DNA of 64,000 nucleotides from JACVRN01 sp036389255 (GCA_036389255.1 DASVQI010000036.1:1-64000), one strand, 5' to 3'. Shown: positions 15,667 to 23,005, numbered from the stretch's first letter. Numbers and translations: made by a program. Notes: generated from the sequence alone by a model not told the origin.

Positions 15667-16260
15667 ATGTCAACAATTGTAGTCGTAAAAAAGAACAATA
15701 GAGTTGCTATCGCGGCTGATACTTTGTCTACCGTAGGTAGCACTAAAACCGGTAGTAAGTATATTGCCAATAGCGAGAAAATCTTGCGCTTCGGTGTCTC
15801 TTATATTGGAATCATTGGCTCTACAGCTCACACTCAAGTTCTAGAAAGCCTACTGAGAAAACATCCGAAAAAGATTTCATTCAACGGCGTCTCTGATATT
15901 TTTGAGACATATCTAAGAATACACCCAATCCTCAAAGATGAGTTTTATCTGAAAACCAATGAAGAAGATGATGATGAATATGAATCCAGCCAAATTGAAG
16001 CGCTGATCGCAAATCCTTTTGGTATCTTCGGAATGTTCTCTTGGAGGGATGTTGATGAATATAACCGATTCTGGGCTATTGGTTCCGGGCAAAAGTATGC
16101 TCTTGGCGCAATGTACGCAATATATGATCAGATTGATGACCCGGAGGAGATTGCTAAGATAGGAGTTGATGCTGGCTGCGAATTCGATGACGGCTCTGGA
16201 ATGCCTTGCACCTCGTATTCAATTACGTTACGCAAACCTAAATCCTCTAGCCGAAGATAA
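15667..16260 (+). CDS. HslV/proteasome-like Ntn hydrolase
   Basis: 197 residues. The N-terminus MSTIVVVKKNNRVAIAADTL follows the pattern of HslV (MTTIVSVRRNGKVVIGGDGQ): after removal of Met, the nucleophile position is Ser1 instead of Thr1, Asp17 aligns exactly, and Lys37 in NSEKIL is the probable match of Lys33. The C-terminal half has GSGQKYALGAMYAIYD, corresponding to the HslV GSGGxxALAAA segment. Predicted threonine/serine peptidase that may form rings. Neither HslU nor another AAA partner is nearby; single-gene cassette. Activity with Ser1 and its substrate are open questions. Confidence 0.82.
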   Translation: MSTIVVVKKNNRVAIAADTLSTVGSTKTGSKYIANSEKILRFGVSYIGIIGSTAHTQVLESLLRKHPKKISFNGVSDIFETYLRIHPILKDEFYLKTNEEDDDEYESSQIEALIANPFGIFGMFSWRDVDEYNRFWAIGSGQKYALGAMYAIYDQIDDPEEIAKIGVDAGCEFDDGSGMPCTSYSITLRKPKSSSRR

Positions 16261-16272
16261 TCTAGACTGGCC

Positions 16273-16373
16273 GCCTAATAACTCATTCAACGCGAGCGGA
16301 TTTAGCACGACTTTCATTCGCAAGGTGGAATGCTTGGTTAGATATTTCCGCCGGGTTAATTCGGGCGCTAGAT
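16273..16373 (+). repeat. attC site 21 (both boxes degenerate)
   Basis: Left box GCCTAAT (16273-16279), right box GCTAGAT (16367-16373) instead of GTTAGAT. The inner arms are recognisable. Recombination here is probably impaired. Confidence 0.88.
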
Positions 16374-16428
16374 TGCTGTTGAGTATTTTTATACAGACAA
16401 TGCCAGAGGACTTAATCGGGAGGACAGT

Positions 16429-16947
16429 GTGACAAGGAATATTGTCATTGGCTATCTTATACTGTTGTGTGCTGGGTTCGCGCAGGCACAAGAAAGGTCT
16501 CCGGAAATTAAGGGGAGCCTTTATGTACATGGTAATGAATATACGAACACATGCTCACCCGGCGAGCGGAAAAAACTTCAACAATCGGTGAAAAGAGCTG
16601 CGGGGAGGAGCCGAGACGCGAACGGGGCTTGGCGCTTGGTTGAAACCTTACTCTGCGCACCGGACTCGAAGGCCAGCAGGCGCTATTTGAGCAGCGTATT
16701 GCCTCCGAAAATTCGCTTTAAATCCTCAGGCACGGGGCAGGATGATACTTCCGAGTTAATCAGGCGTGATGGTGAATTGATAGAGTCTTTGTTAGCTAAA
16801 GGTGAAGCTTGGAATGCAACAATTAGTTCCGAGTCAACGGAGATTATCCTTAGCTATTACCCTAATGAGGCATGTATTCGTTCAAGGACTCTAAACTTCA
16901 CTAATAAAAGGTGGCGCCTTGTCGAGCTGAGTGAGGCATGTGATTGA
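16429..16947 (+). CDS. Secreted protein, unknown function
   Basis: 172 residues from GTG 16429, preceded by GGGAGG at 16418-16423. A signal peptide (ILIL-type hydrophobic core, cleavage near FAQAQ) directs export. The mature part has four cysteines (TCSPGE, LLCAPD, NEACIR, SEACD), possibly forming disulfides, and no family that I recognise. Sole gene of the cassette after attC site 21. About 150 bases of apparently non-coding sequence follow before attC site 22. Confidence 0.7.
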   Translation: MTRNIVIGYLILLCAGFAQAQERSPEIKGSLYVHGNEYTNTCSPGERKKLQQSVKRAAGRSRDANGAWRLVETLLCAPDSKASRRYLSSVLPPKIRFKSSGTGQDDTSELIRRDGELIESLLAKGEAWNATISSESTEIILSYYPNEACIRSRTLNFTNKRWRLVELSEACD

Positions 16948-17094
16948 TTCAAGCTTACGCGCGGGCGAGTCAGGCTATAAATTCAACAAAACGGAAGAGG
17001 GGAAACTCACGTTCAGAATCAAGCGAATGAATCGAGCCAGCCGTGAGAATGAAGACGTTAAAGAACAAGATGCGGGGTCTTTCCCAGTCCCGCA

Positions 17095-17186
17095 GTCTAA
17101 CAACTCATTCAACACGAGCGGAAATAGCTTGGATGTCATTCGCAAGGATTGAAGGGCTTGATATGATTCTTACGCCAGTCAATTCC
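17095..17186 (+). repeat. attC site 22, right end lost
   Basis: Opens with GTCTAAC (17095-17101) and runs normally to AGTCAATTCC near 17185, where the expected GGGCGTTAGGC is replaced by other DNA. The UmuC fragment's stop codon sits at this junction. This is the last rightward site before the inverted segment. Confidence 0.85.
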
Positions 17187-17187
17187 T

Positions 17188-17613
17188 TTAATGAATATGC
17201 AGAACTTCCTTTATCGAAGTTGTGTATCTTGATGACCGCCGCAGGAATCTTGTCTTCCATGAGCCCTTGCTGCGTGTAAGGCCGAGACGAATCGTATCCC
17301 TACCATACCGCGCGTTGATCTCATCCATTGTCCTTGCCAATATACGCGCCCGCTCGAAAGGCGCATCGCCAAACATACGCCTTGATAGCTGCTCTGCCGG
17401 TATAAGCTGGTTAAGCATCACGCCCGCTTTCTTATATTTGATTCCCGGCCTGTAAATCTGTTCCAAGCCCTTTAGCGCCCAACCCAATAGCTCATCCGTT
17501 GTATCTGTCGCAGAGGCAAGCTCATAAGTGACGGTGTTGCTGTATTGAGGCTCTCGGCTTAAGCGGTCTGTGTTGATAAACACGGTCACAACGCTGGCGG
17601 CCAGCCGCGCCCG
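17188..17613 (-). pseudogene. umuC: UmuC (DNA polymerase V) C-terminal fragment
   Basis: About 140 residues matching only the C-terminal third of Y-family polymerase UmuC: VVTVFINTDRL, YKKAGVMLNQLIPAEQLS, MDEINARYGRDTIRLG and the terminal SSRYTTSIKEVLHIH. The catalytic palm, fingers and thumb are missing, so it cannot polymerise DNA. The frame stays open upstream, but the UmuC likeness fades near 17613, about 60 bases from the divergent SRAP remnant. Its stop abuts the truncated attC site 22, which suggests that the deletion or rearrangement which removed the attC end also placed this fragment. Confidence 0.85.
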
Positions 17614-17672
17614 GTGTATAACATATAGTACAAATTTTAGGCTAGAGTTTTCTTTGACGAGAGGTAAGCTTT

Positions 17673-17965
17673 ATGTGTGAGAGATTCACATTACGCACAC
17701 CTGCGGAGAGAGTGAAGCGAGAGTTCCGGCTTGAAGAAGCGCCTTCTATTGAAGCCCGTTTTAATATCGCGCCGAGATTCTTGAGCCTGAAGCTTATGAC
17801 TTATGGCTGGATGAAGATGTCAGAAAGCAGGATTTACGCAAGGAACTTCTACGCCCCTATCCGGCAACGCAGTTAATGGCTTACCCTGTCAGTGCGGCAA
17901 TCAATAGCCCGTATAACCAAGGGGCAGAGTTATGCAGCCAATCAAGTGAATCAGGTGTAGCTTAG
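17673..17965 (+). pseudogene. SRAP (YedK/HMCES-type) gene with internal deletion
   Basis: Starts MCERFTLRTPAERVKREFRL, retaining Cys2, which in SRAP proteins forms a thiazolidine crosslink with abasic sites in single-stranded DNA. After NIAP (residue 34) the frame shifts: another frame from about 17778 encodes the normal SRAP C-terminus (EPEAYDLWLDEDV, LLRPYPATQLMAYPVSAAIN) to TAG 17963-17965. Roughly 120 central residues are missing, so this is an inactivated gene. It is divergent from the UmuC fragment; both families belong to DNA-damage responses. Confidence 0.88.
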
Positions 17966-18072
17966 GGAAGAAACTTGAGTCACTATAGAGTCGCAACTTA
18001 GCCAAACGAGCCAAATTCCAGCAAACTAAACTAAAATAGAGTCGCACAAAAGGAGCCATAAGTTCCGGTCTT

Positions 18073-18672
18073 ATGTCATCGTTCCTCGGCCACACTTTAG
18101 CTGCCTACTCGCTTTTCTCTCTAGACCGGCAGAAGCCGCCATCCAGATTGTGGAAGGCGGTATGGCTCGCGTGGCTAGTAGTGCTCGCCTCCGCGCCCGA
18201 CATTGATTACCTCGTCCCTGTGCTTGCCTCGCCCGCTCATCAAGGAATCAGGATCACGCACTCCATCGCCTTTAGCTTGATTCTGCCTCTGCTAAGCGTC
18301 AGCATGCTGTACTTCGTGAAGGGCCTCAAAAGTCAGCGCAGGTTGATGAGCATCTGCGCCGTGCTGGCCGGATTGTCACACCTGGTCTTGGATTTTTTGG
18401 TCGGTGTGACTCCCTTACCTCTGCTCTGGCCGCTCAGCTCGGCGGCTTTCGCTTCCCCGGTTGGCATCCTGCCGAGCGCGGGCCGGATACAATTATCGAA
18501 TTACTATTTATACAGGAACGTGCTAATCGAAGTTGGAGTGTTAGCGCCAATCTGTTACGTCGCAAGGGGGTTATACCTCGGCGAGATTAGCACCCGGGAC
18601 AGGGTGAAGGTCTTAATATTGCTGCTGGTCGCAGGATGCTTCGTGGCGTGGTCAGTAAGTTTAAGCAGGTGA
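18073..18672 (+). CDS. YdjM-like membrane metal-dependent hydrolase (DUF457)
   Basis: 199 residues with about five membrane helices. Conserved polar motifs of the YdjM/DUF457 family are all present: GHTLAAY (6-12), SAPDIDYLVP (about 46-55), RITHSIAFS and GLSHLVLDFL, giving histidines and aspartates for a membrane-embedded metal site. Escherichia coli YdjM is LexA-regulated. Placement next to UmuC and SRAP remnants fits an SOS-related origin, although I see no obvious LexA box. Start ATG 18073. No intact attC site flanks it. Confidence 0.82.
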   Translation: MSSFLGHTLAAYSLFSLDRQKPPSRLWKAVWLAWLVVLASAPDIDYLVPVLASPAHQGIRITHSIAFSLILPLLSVSMLYFVKGLKSQRRLMSICAVLAGLSHLVLDFLVGVTPLPLLWPLSSAAFASPVGILPSAGRIQLSNYYLYRNVLIEVGVLAPICYVARGLYLGEISTRDRVKVLILLLVAGCFVAWSVSLSR

Positions 18673-18702
18673 AAAGGGGCGTTTCATTGCAAGGAGGCAC
18701 GC

Positions 18703-18862
18703 GCCTAATAGCTTATTCAACCGTGGCGCGAATAGCGCGGCTTCCATACGCAAGGCTCCATTGGTCATCGCGGTTACAGTCGGGAGCTATTCGCTATCGT
18801 CCTGCAAGAAGCCAGCGCCGAAAACAACGCTATTCGCGCTGCGCTTGAATGAGTTGTCAGAC
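18703..18862. repeat. Two attC half sites head to head (array inversion joint)
   Basis: A rightward left half begins with GCCTAAT (18703-18709), then AGCTTATTCAACCG and GCGCGAATAGCG. A leftward left half begins, on the minus strand, at 18862 with GTCTGACAACTCATTCAAGC and GCGCGAATAGCG. The two halves are complementary to each other over about 35 bases and could form a large hairpin with a loop of roughly 85 bases. Right halves with GTTRRRY are missing from both. Site and gene orientation changes here. Confidence 0.85.
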
Positions 18863-19318
18863 TGAGGCTATTTGCTTTAGCGCATATTTAGCGAATCGCT
18901 GGATAGCTTCTTCAGAATCACCCACAGTTTGGATGATAATCGTACCTTTCCTGAAAATCAGCGCCGCACTACCTTGCTTCAGATAGTCCTTGATGAAGAT
19001 TCCTTCGTCCCCGAATTCATCCAGCTCATCAAACGAGCCCGTTTTACTACTCGACTTAGAGCCCATCCCCATATACCACTCGTGCGCGATATCAGTAGAG
19101 TCCGCGATATAGACGTTCATAAGAATCCGGTATTTACCACACTCCCATTGCATCATCCCGCCCATTTCGTTTGCGGACTTACGCATAAGCCTACATGCTG
19201 GCTCACTGCTCAGCGTTTCATGTTCAATTCGGCTAATCAAGTCCCGGCCATCCTGAGCAATGGCCATTAAAGGCATTAAGAGTATAACCAGCAAGACATA
19301 TATTTTCAGGTTGGTCAT
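18857..19318 (-). CDS. Secreted protein, same family as 5759-6280
   Basis: 153 residues starting at ATG 19318 after a GAAGTGAAGGA ribosome-binding region, with a signal peptide (IYVLLVILLMPLMAIAQ). The mature part has FGDEGIFIKDYL, AALIFRKGTIIIQT and AIQRFAKYALKQI, resembling the protein encoded at 5759-6280. An upstream in-frame extension to 19387 is unlikely because it reads attC DNA. The TGA stop (18859-18857) lies within the R'' box of the leftward half site. Two family members in one array suggest duplication or repeated capture. Function unknown. Confidence 0.75.
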   Translation of the reverse strand: MTNLKIYVLLVILLMPLMAIAQDGRDLISRIEHETLSSEPACRLMRKSANEMGGMMQWECGKYRILMNVYIADSTDIAHEWYMGMGSKSSSKTGSFDELDEFGDEGIFIKDYLKQGSAALIFRKGTIIIQTVGDSEEAIQRFAKYALKQIASV

Positions 19319-19351
19319 ACATTCCTTCACTTCATTTGATACAAGCGAGCA

Positions 19352-19438
19352 ATCTAACGCTCGAATTAACAGGGCGGCAATCAACATTGGATGATAAAGG
19401 CAACTCTACTTCCGCTCCGGTTGAATGAGTTGTTGGGC
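19352..19438 (-). repeat. attC site 24, leftward
   Basis: On the minus strand it opens with GCCCAAC (19438-19432), has ATTCAACCGGAGCGG and closes TTAATTCGAGC and GTTAGAT (19358-19352). A complete 87-base site in inverted orientation. Confidence 0.93.
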
Positions 19439-19477
19439 GGCGCGTTATCCTCCAGCTCCTGCGAATCGTGGCCTCGC

Positions 19478-19801
19478 CTAAGCTCTCTCCTTATCATAAG
19501 GCTCCGCTTGAAAAAGATCATCCGCTACCTGAAGGTGCTCCTCAGAAATCAGTGCGGCGCTACCCTCTCGCATCTTCTCAGCGGCCTTCGGGTTAGCTGA
19601 GCCAGCTTCTCGTGCCCTGCGCCATGTCTCCTCATCAGGCCACTGTGCGTACGCCACCCAAGTCCCGTCTTCAGCTTGGTGAAGCCGTGAGCCGAGACTC
19701 CCGCGCGTTCGGTAGATTGACTCGGTCATCTCGCACCATCCCTGCCTAAAAACAGATTCAAGACCCTCTTTTAGCCTCCACCGATATATGACGATAAACA
19801 C
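19478..19801 (-). CDS. ABM-fold monooxygenase-like protein
   Basis: 107 residues of the ferredoxin-like ABM type: an opening strand MFIVIYRWRLKEGLE, the middle HQAEDGTWVAYAQWPDEETW, and a closing segment in which a final strand is less clear (EEHLQVADDLFQAEPY). Members act on small aromatic or lipid-like molecules or have unknown roles. Sole gene of the leftward cassette between attC sites 24 and 25. Only distantly like the rightward ABM protein at 9482-9781, so independent capture is likely. Confidence 0.78.
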   Translation of the reverse strand: MFIVIYRWRLKEGLESVFRQGWCEMTESIYRTRGSLGSRLHQAEDGTWVAYAQWPDEETWRRAREAGSANPKAAEKMREGSAALISEEHLQVADDLFQAEPYDKERA

Positions 19802-19882
19802 AGCACCCCTCCGAGCTTTCTGACTTGAGACTCTATATTCAAGTAAACAGGAACTGACATCTTACCTGAGCATCAAATAGAC

Positions 19883-19986
19883 GCCCAGCGCTCGAATGAA
19901 CGCGGCGGGAAAATATCTGCGAATGGCATCCAAGTTAACGAATGAAAATCAAGCTGATTCCGCTCCGGTTATATGAGTCGTTAGGC
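19883..19986 (-). repeat. attC site 25, leftward
   Basis: Minus strand opens with GCCTAAC (19986-19980), continues with GACTCATATAACCGG, and closes with GCTGGGC (19889-19883), a degenerate GTTRRRY. The neighbouring cassette's R'' is GCCCAAC, close to the complement. Confidence 0.88.
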
Positions 19987-20029
19987 GCGTGCGTAATCTT
20001 CATTCAATTAGCATCTGATTTCTGCGCTC

Positions 20030-20857
20030 CTATTTCTTTTGAGCTTGATAAGCTGCGATCCACCTTTTTAGATATTTGGCAGATTCATCGTTCTCATCAG
20101 TATTCAATTTTAGATATTCTTGAGCCAATTCATATGCGGCCTTCTGATTATTCCTAAAATTTCGTAGAAAGCGTTTATATATCTCTGACTTAATCGTGGC
20201 ATTACGTACATTTGCCCAATATTTAGACTCGCCTTGCCTTTGAGATACAGGATTTTGATTAGTAAGCGAGCTTAACTGTTGAGCCTCATTCCAGCCATCT
20301 TCAACAGCCTTTATACGTTCTTCTCCGGATAACTGTCTGACGCTTGGCTTTGCATTCGTTATAACCGCATTAAATCCTGCCTCCGCTTGCTCAAGACTTG
20401 CACCTCTCCTATACATAATAAAGCCCGCAAACCTATCTGCTTCAAGTTCCAATTCTTTGTTGGTTACATCATGCTCAAGAGTGTGACCGAGGAGGTGGTG
20501 AGCCATTTCATGAGCTATGATTCCAATGGCTGCCCAATTCGACTTATCCCTCTCACGTATGCTGCCTAAGAATTTTGGGTTATAGAATATGTACCTCTGT
20601 TTGTCTATAACTTTGTCTTCAGTATTAAATTTATCGTAGGCTTGTACCTCAAAGTTCTGTTGCAATTCGGTATACGTCAGGATTTCTTTGACTATCTCCA
20701 CCATTCTCTGATCTGGAGGCGAGCCAGCAACTTTATCATTGCCTGCTTCGGCAGCATTAAAGCTACAAAAAGATTGACTGGCTTTAATCTGCAATTGAGA
20801 ACGAGCGCATGATGTAAAGACCAAAAGGATCAATAATGTAACCTGAAATTTTCTCAT
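20030..20857 (-). CDS. M48-family zinc metallopeptidase lipoprotein
   Basis: 275 residues. The N-terminus MRKFQVTLLILLVFTSC carries a lipobox (cysteine 17), so it is predicted to be lipid-anchored in the envelope. The zinc site is IIAHEMAHHLLGH (HEMAH at 116-120), and the third ligand is Glu139 in ELELEADRFAG. This matches BepA/LoiP-like M48 peptidases that degrade misfolded outer-membrane proteins. ATG 20857 starts the signal peptide; a longer frame begins in attC remnant DNA. Cassette position on the inverted strand. A C-terminal 90-residue helical region is family-variable. Confidence 0.88.
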   Translation of the reverse strand: MRKFQVTLLILLVFTSCARSQLQIKASQSFCSFNAAEAGNDKVAGSPPDQRMVEIVKEILTYTELQQNFEVQAYDKFNTEDKVIDKQRYIFYNPKFLGSIRERDKSNWAAIGIIAHEMAHHLLGHTLEHDVTNKELELEADRFAGFIMYRRGASLEQAEAGFNAVITNAKPSVRQLSGEERIKAVEDGWNEAQQLSSLTNQNPVSQRQGESKYWANVRNATIKSEIYKRFLRNFRNNQKAAYELAQEYLKLNTDENDESAKYLKRWIAAYQAQKK

Positions 20858-20865
20858 GTAAGTAG

Positions 20866-20883
20866 CTGGATGAGTTGTTAGAC
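20866..20883 (-). repeat. attC site 26, left fragment, leftward
   Basis: Only GTCTAACAACTCATCCAG survives on the minus strand (20883-20866). Its box is the exact complement of GTTAGAC at the start of its cassette (21302-21296). Loss of the rest fuses the upstream hypothetical gene and the M48 gene into one unit. Confidence 0.8.
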
Positions 20884-20886
20884 CGC

Positions 20887-21261
20887 TCATGGCCTGAATA
20901 ATTCAACGCTGATATGCGGATTTACCTTCAATCGTACACCCATCGAAGCAACCCATTCCTTTCCATAATATTCAATGTACTTGTCCGAAACACCGATTTC
21001 TAAAGATTCGTAGCCATTTTCATGCGAGATATATTTTGCTCCCGCAGAACTCATGATTTTAGTTCGTAGCACGGGCTCGTCAATGCCATCTCGGAATACA
21101 TCAAGGTGGACATCAAAATCATAGTTGAAAAAAGTGACATACAGCCGCAAACCGTCTTTCTCAATACTGAAGGAGAGATATGATTCATCTTCGTCCTTTT
21201 CGGGCAAGCTTCCGAAGAACTCAGTAAGTTCAAATTCATTCCATTTGATCGGTTTCGTCAT
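20887..21261 (-). CDS. Hypothetical cassette protein
   Basis: About 124 residues starting at MTKPIKWNEFELTEFFGSLP (ATG 21261; an ATG two codons upstream at 21267 is possible). It looks like an all-beta or alpha/beta soluble protein, with alternating hydrophobic strands such as YLSFSIEKDGLRLYVTFFNY and a C-terminal VRLKVNPHISVELFRP. No signal peptide and no recognised domain. The overall style, strands plus conserved tryptophan near residue 7, is reminiscent of small immunity proteins, but I cannot assign a family. Gene of the leftward cassette after attC site 27. Confidence 0.6.
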   Translation of the reverse strand: MTKPIKWNEFELTEFFGSLPEKDEDESYLSFSIEKDGLRLYVTFFNYDFDVHLDVFRDGIDEPVLRTKIMSSAGAKYISHENGYESLEIGVSDKYIEYYGKEWVASMGVRLKVNPHISVELFRP

Positions 21262-21295
21262 ATGCACAAGAGAATGCTTTCCAAAGGTGAAGCGT

Positions 21296-21400
21296 GTCTA
21301 ACGACTGAATTGAACGGAGCGCTGAACTATTGTATAGAGCATCCAAGTCAAGCAAATGGAAAACCAGCTATCGGCACTCCGGTTGAATGAGTTATCAGGC
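21296..21400 (-). repeat. attC site 27, leftward
   Basis: Minus strand opens GCCTGATAACTCATTCAACC (R'' GCCTGAT, 21400-21394) and closes with GTTAGAC (21302-21296). The last complete site in the window. The inner right arm is eroded (CCGTTCAATTCAGTC). Confidence 0.9.
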
Positions 21401-21412
21401 GCAATCCCTTAA

Positions 21413-21877
21413 TCATTGATGTGCCACTTCAAATCTTTCACACATTACTTCCATTGTTAGACTTGCTTCTTTACCTAACTCTTTACATTTCCTTGTGAAA
21501 TAATCCCAGTGTACTTGCCGCCAAAACCCTAAGCTCAAATCTCCTTCGCCTTCATCGGCAGCAAACTCCTCATCAACTTCGTTAAATGGCATAATCCGAA
21601 CCTCGGTTGTCTTAATTATACATTTTGGATTGCCGTCAAAATCTGTGATGATACTGTAGCCATTTAGTACCGGCGCGTTATTCGGGTCGAACTCGGCTTC
21701 CCAGACTAAACAAGCCGTCGCCTTCTTCTTGCCTTGTAAAACCAACTCACAAAGCTGGTCGGCTAAGCTGCGGTTATCTCCAAAATGCCAGACCTGATAG
21801 GGACAATTTGGGTCTAGACCTGAGTTGTTCTCACAAAATTGCTTCCAATAAGCCATAGCCTTGTCTGATTTATTCAT
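21413..21877 (-). CDS. ASCH-domain protein
   Basis: 154 residues matching the ASCH fold, a PUA-like beta barrel thought to bind RNA or modified nucleosides; YqfB-type members hydrolyse N4-acetylcytidine. Visible signatures are YQVWHFGDNRSLADQLCELV, GKKKATACLVW (the conserved GxKxxT loop) and LSLGFWRQVHWDYF near the C-terminus. Start ATG 21877. Its attC site is 27; no attC is recognisable on the right-hand side of the gene, so the array boundary or an eroded end lies at about 21,880-21,960. Confidence 0.87.
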   Translation of the reverse strand: MNKSDKAMAYWKQFCENNSGLDPNCPYQVWHFGDNRSLADQLCELVLQGKKKATACLVWEAEFDPNNAPVLNGYSIITDFDGNPKCIIKTTEVRIMPFNEVDEEFAADEGEGDLSLGFWRQVHWDYFTRKCKELGKEASLTMEVMCERFEVAHQ

Positions 21878-21999
21878 TGCAGTATTTATATACCCTCAAG
21901 CCTCAATTCGTCTTAAAATAATTTTCGCAACAGAACCGTCTAAAATGCTAGTGTATTGAAGTAAGCTATTGGCGTTCAAGAAATATTCGGGGGTGACAT

Positions 22000-22836
22000 A
22001 TGAGTTACGTGTACCGGGTTGCAGACAGCGACAAAGTGAATTTAGATGAGTATGACACAGGTGCCATTTCAGGCTTAGAGCGTGAGGAAGCCGAAAAAAG
22101 AACTGTGCAGATTCTTGAAGAACTAGTTGACCTGCAAGCGCTTCTTTATGCGTCGCGCCGTCATAGTGTTCTAATTGTATTGCAGGGGCGAGACACGAGC
22201 GGGAAGGACGGAGTTATTCGCAAAGTGGCGGGGCCTCTGGATTCGCAGAGCTGTGAAGTGGCCTCTTTTAAAGTACCGACAGAAGAAGCTCTCTCGCATG
22301 ATTTCTTATGGCGCATCCATGCACAAACGCCCGCCGCCGGACACATCAAGATTTTCAACCGCTCACATTATGAAGACGTGCTGGTAGTGAGAGTACACGG
22401 CCTCGTTCCGGAAAAAGTTTGGCAAAGACGCTACGAGCACATTAATAACTTCGAGCGTTTACTAGCAGACTCCGGCACAATCATCCTGAAATTCTACCTG
22501 CACATCAGCAAGGAAGAGCAGAAGAAGCGTTTGCTTGAACGGGAGATGGACTCCACAAAATTCTGGAAACTGTCGGTCGGGGATTGGAAAGAGCGGGAGC
22601 TGTGGGACGATTACACCAGAGCGTATGAGGATGCGATAAAGCACTGCAACTCAGAAAATGCGCCATGGTTCATTATACCTGCCGACAAGAAATGGTTTCG
22701 TAATCTTGCGATTGCGGAAGCTCTTCGCGATGCCTTGCTGCCTCATAGAGAGGAATGGATACAAGCATTGGAGGAGGTTGGCAGGCGCGAGCTAAAAGCC
22801 ATTGAGGAGTATCGTAAGGGGACTAATCACTCTTAG
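22000..22836 (+). CDS. ppk2: PPK2-family polyphosphate kinase
   Basis: 278 residues. PPK2 enzymes transfer phosphate between polyphosphate and nucleotides. The Walker A region is GRDTSGKDG (63-71), the Walker B/lid region IFNRSHYEDVLVVRVHG (118-134), and KRLLEREMDSTKFWKLSVGDW is the usual lid-module segment. Length is that of a single-domain PPK2. ATG 22000 follows GGGGGTGA. It is flanked on both sides by attC debris but has no recognisable attC of its own, so it may be resident chromosome DNA or an eroded cassette. Nucleotide preference (AMP, ADP or GDP) cannot be told. Confidence 0.92.
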   Translation: MSYVYRVADSDKVNLDEYDTGAISGLEREEAEKRTVQILEELVDLQALLYASRRHSVLIVLQGRDTSGKDGVIRKVAGPLDSQSCEVASFKVPTEEALSHDFLWRIHAQTPAAGHIKIFNRSHYEDVLVVRVHGLVPEKVWQRRYEHINNFERLLADSGTIILKFYLHISKEEQKKRLLEREMDSTKFWKLSVGDWKERELWDDYTRAYEDAIKHCNSENAPWFIIPADKKWFRNLAIAEALRDALLPHREEWIQALEEVGRRELKAIEEYRKGTNHS

Positions 22837-23005
22837 CCGGACTTATCCAGTAAGGCGGATGTTGATTATTAATCCTTCGCATTTGGCTAAGCTGAAGTTT
22901 CACCTATATGGCTTCGCTGGATTATCCGTTCCGGACTGAGTAGGCGATGAATCCTGCTTTGATGTCCCGTGTGCGGTCTATTATCCTTTCATCATTCTAT
23001 AAGTA

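Larger units (their letters stand above)
1..21400. mobile_element. Integron gene-cassette array (chromosomal integron or CALIN)
   Basis: A tandem series of mostly single-gene cassettes separated by recurring attC recombination sites, about 21 complete plus several half sites. A typical site opens with RYYYAAC and AACTCATTCAAC, has a variable centre, and closes with GGTTAATTCGGGCGTTRRRY. The arms are complementary except for a C and an A present only on the left arm, giving unpaired G and T on the bottom strand, the asymmetry used by integron integrases. Sites point right up to 17,180 and left from about 18,860. The first site lies at the left edge, so the array continues outside the window. 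No integrase gene is visible. The cassettes look more AT-rich than the DNA beyond 26.5 kb. Confidence 0.93.

Noticed and set aside
42..16373. CRISPR array or transposon-end repeats
   Set aside because: Repeats are about 100 bases, variable in the centre and spaced by whole genes. The boxes and pairing are those of attC sites.
16931..17152. Short rightward frame reading into attC 22
   Set aside because: Its end is translated attC sequence and there is no ribosome binding site.
17614..17672. LexA box between the UmuC and SRAP remnants
   Set aside because: No clear palindrome of a known LexA type could be read.
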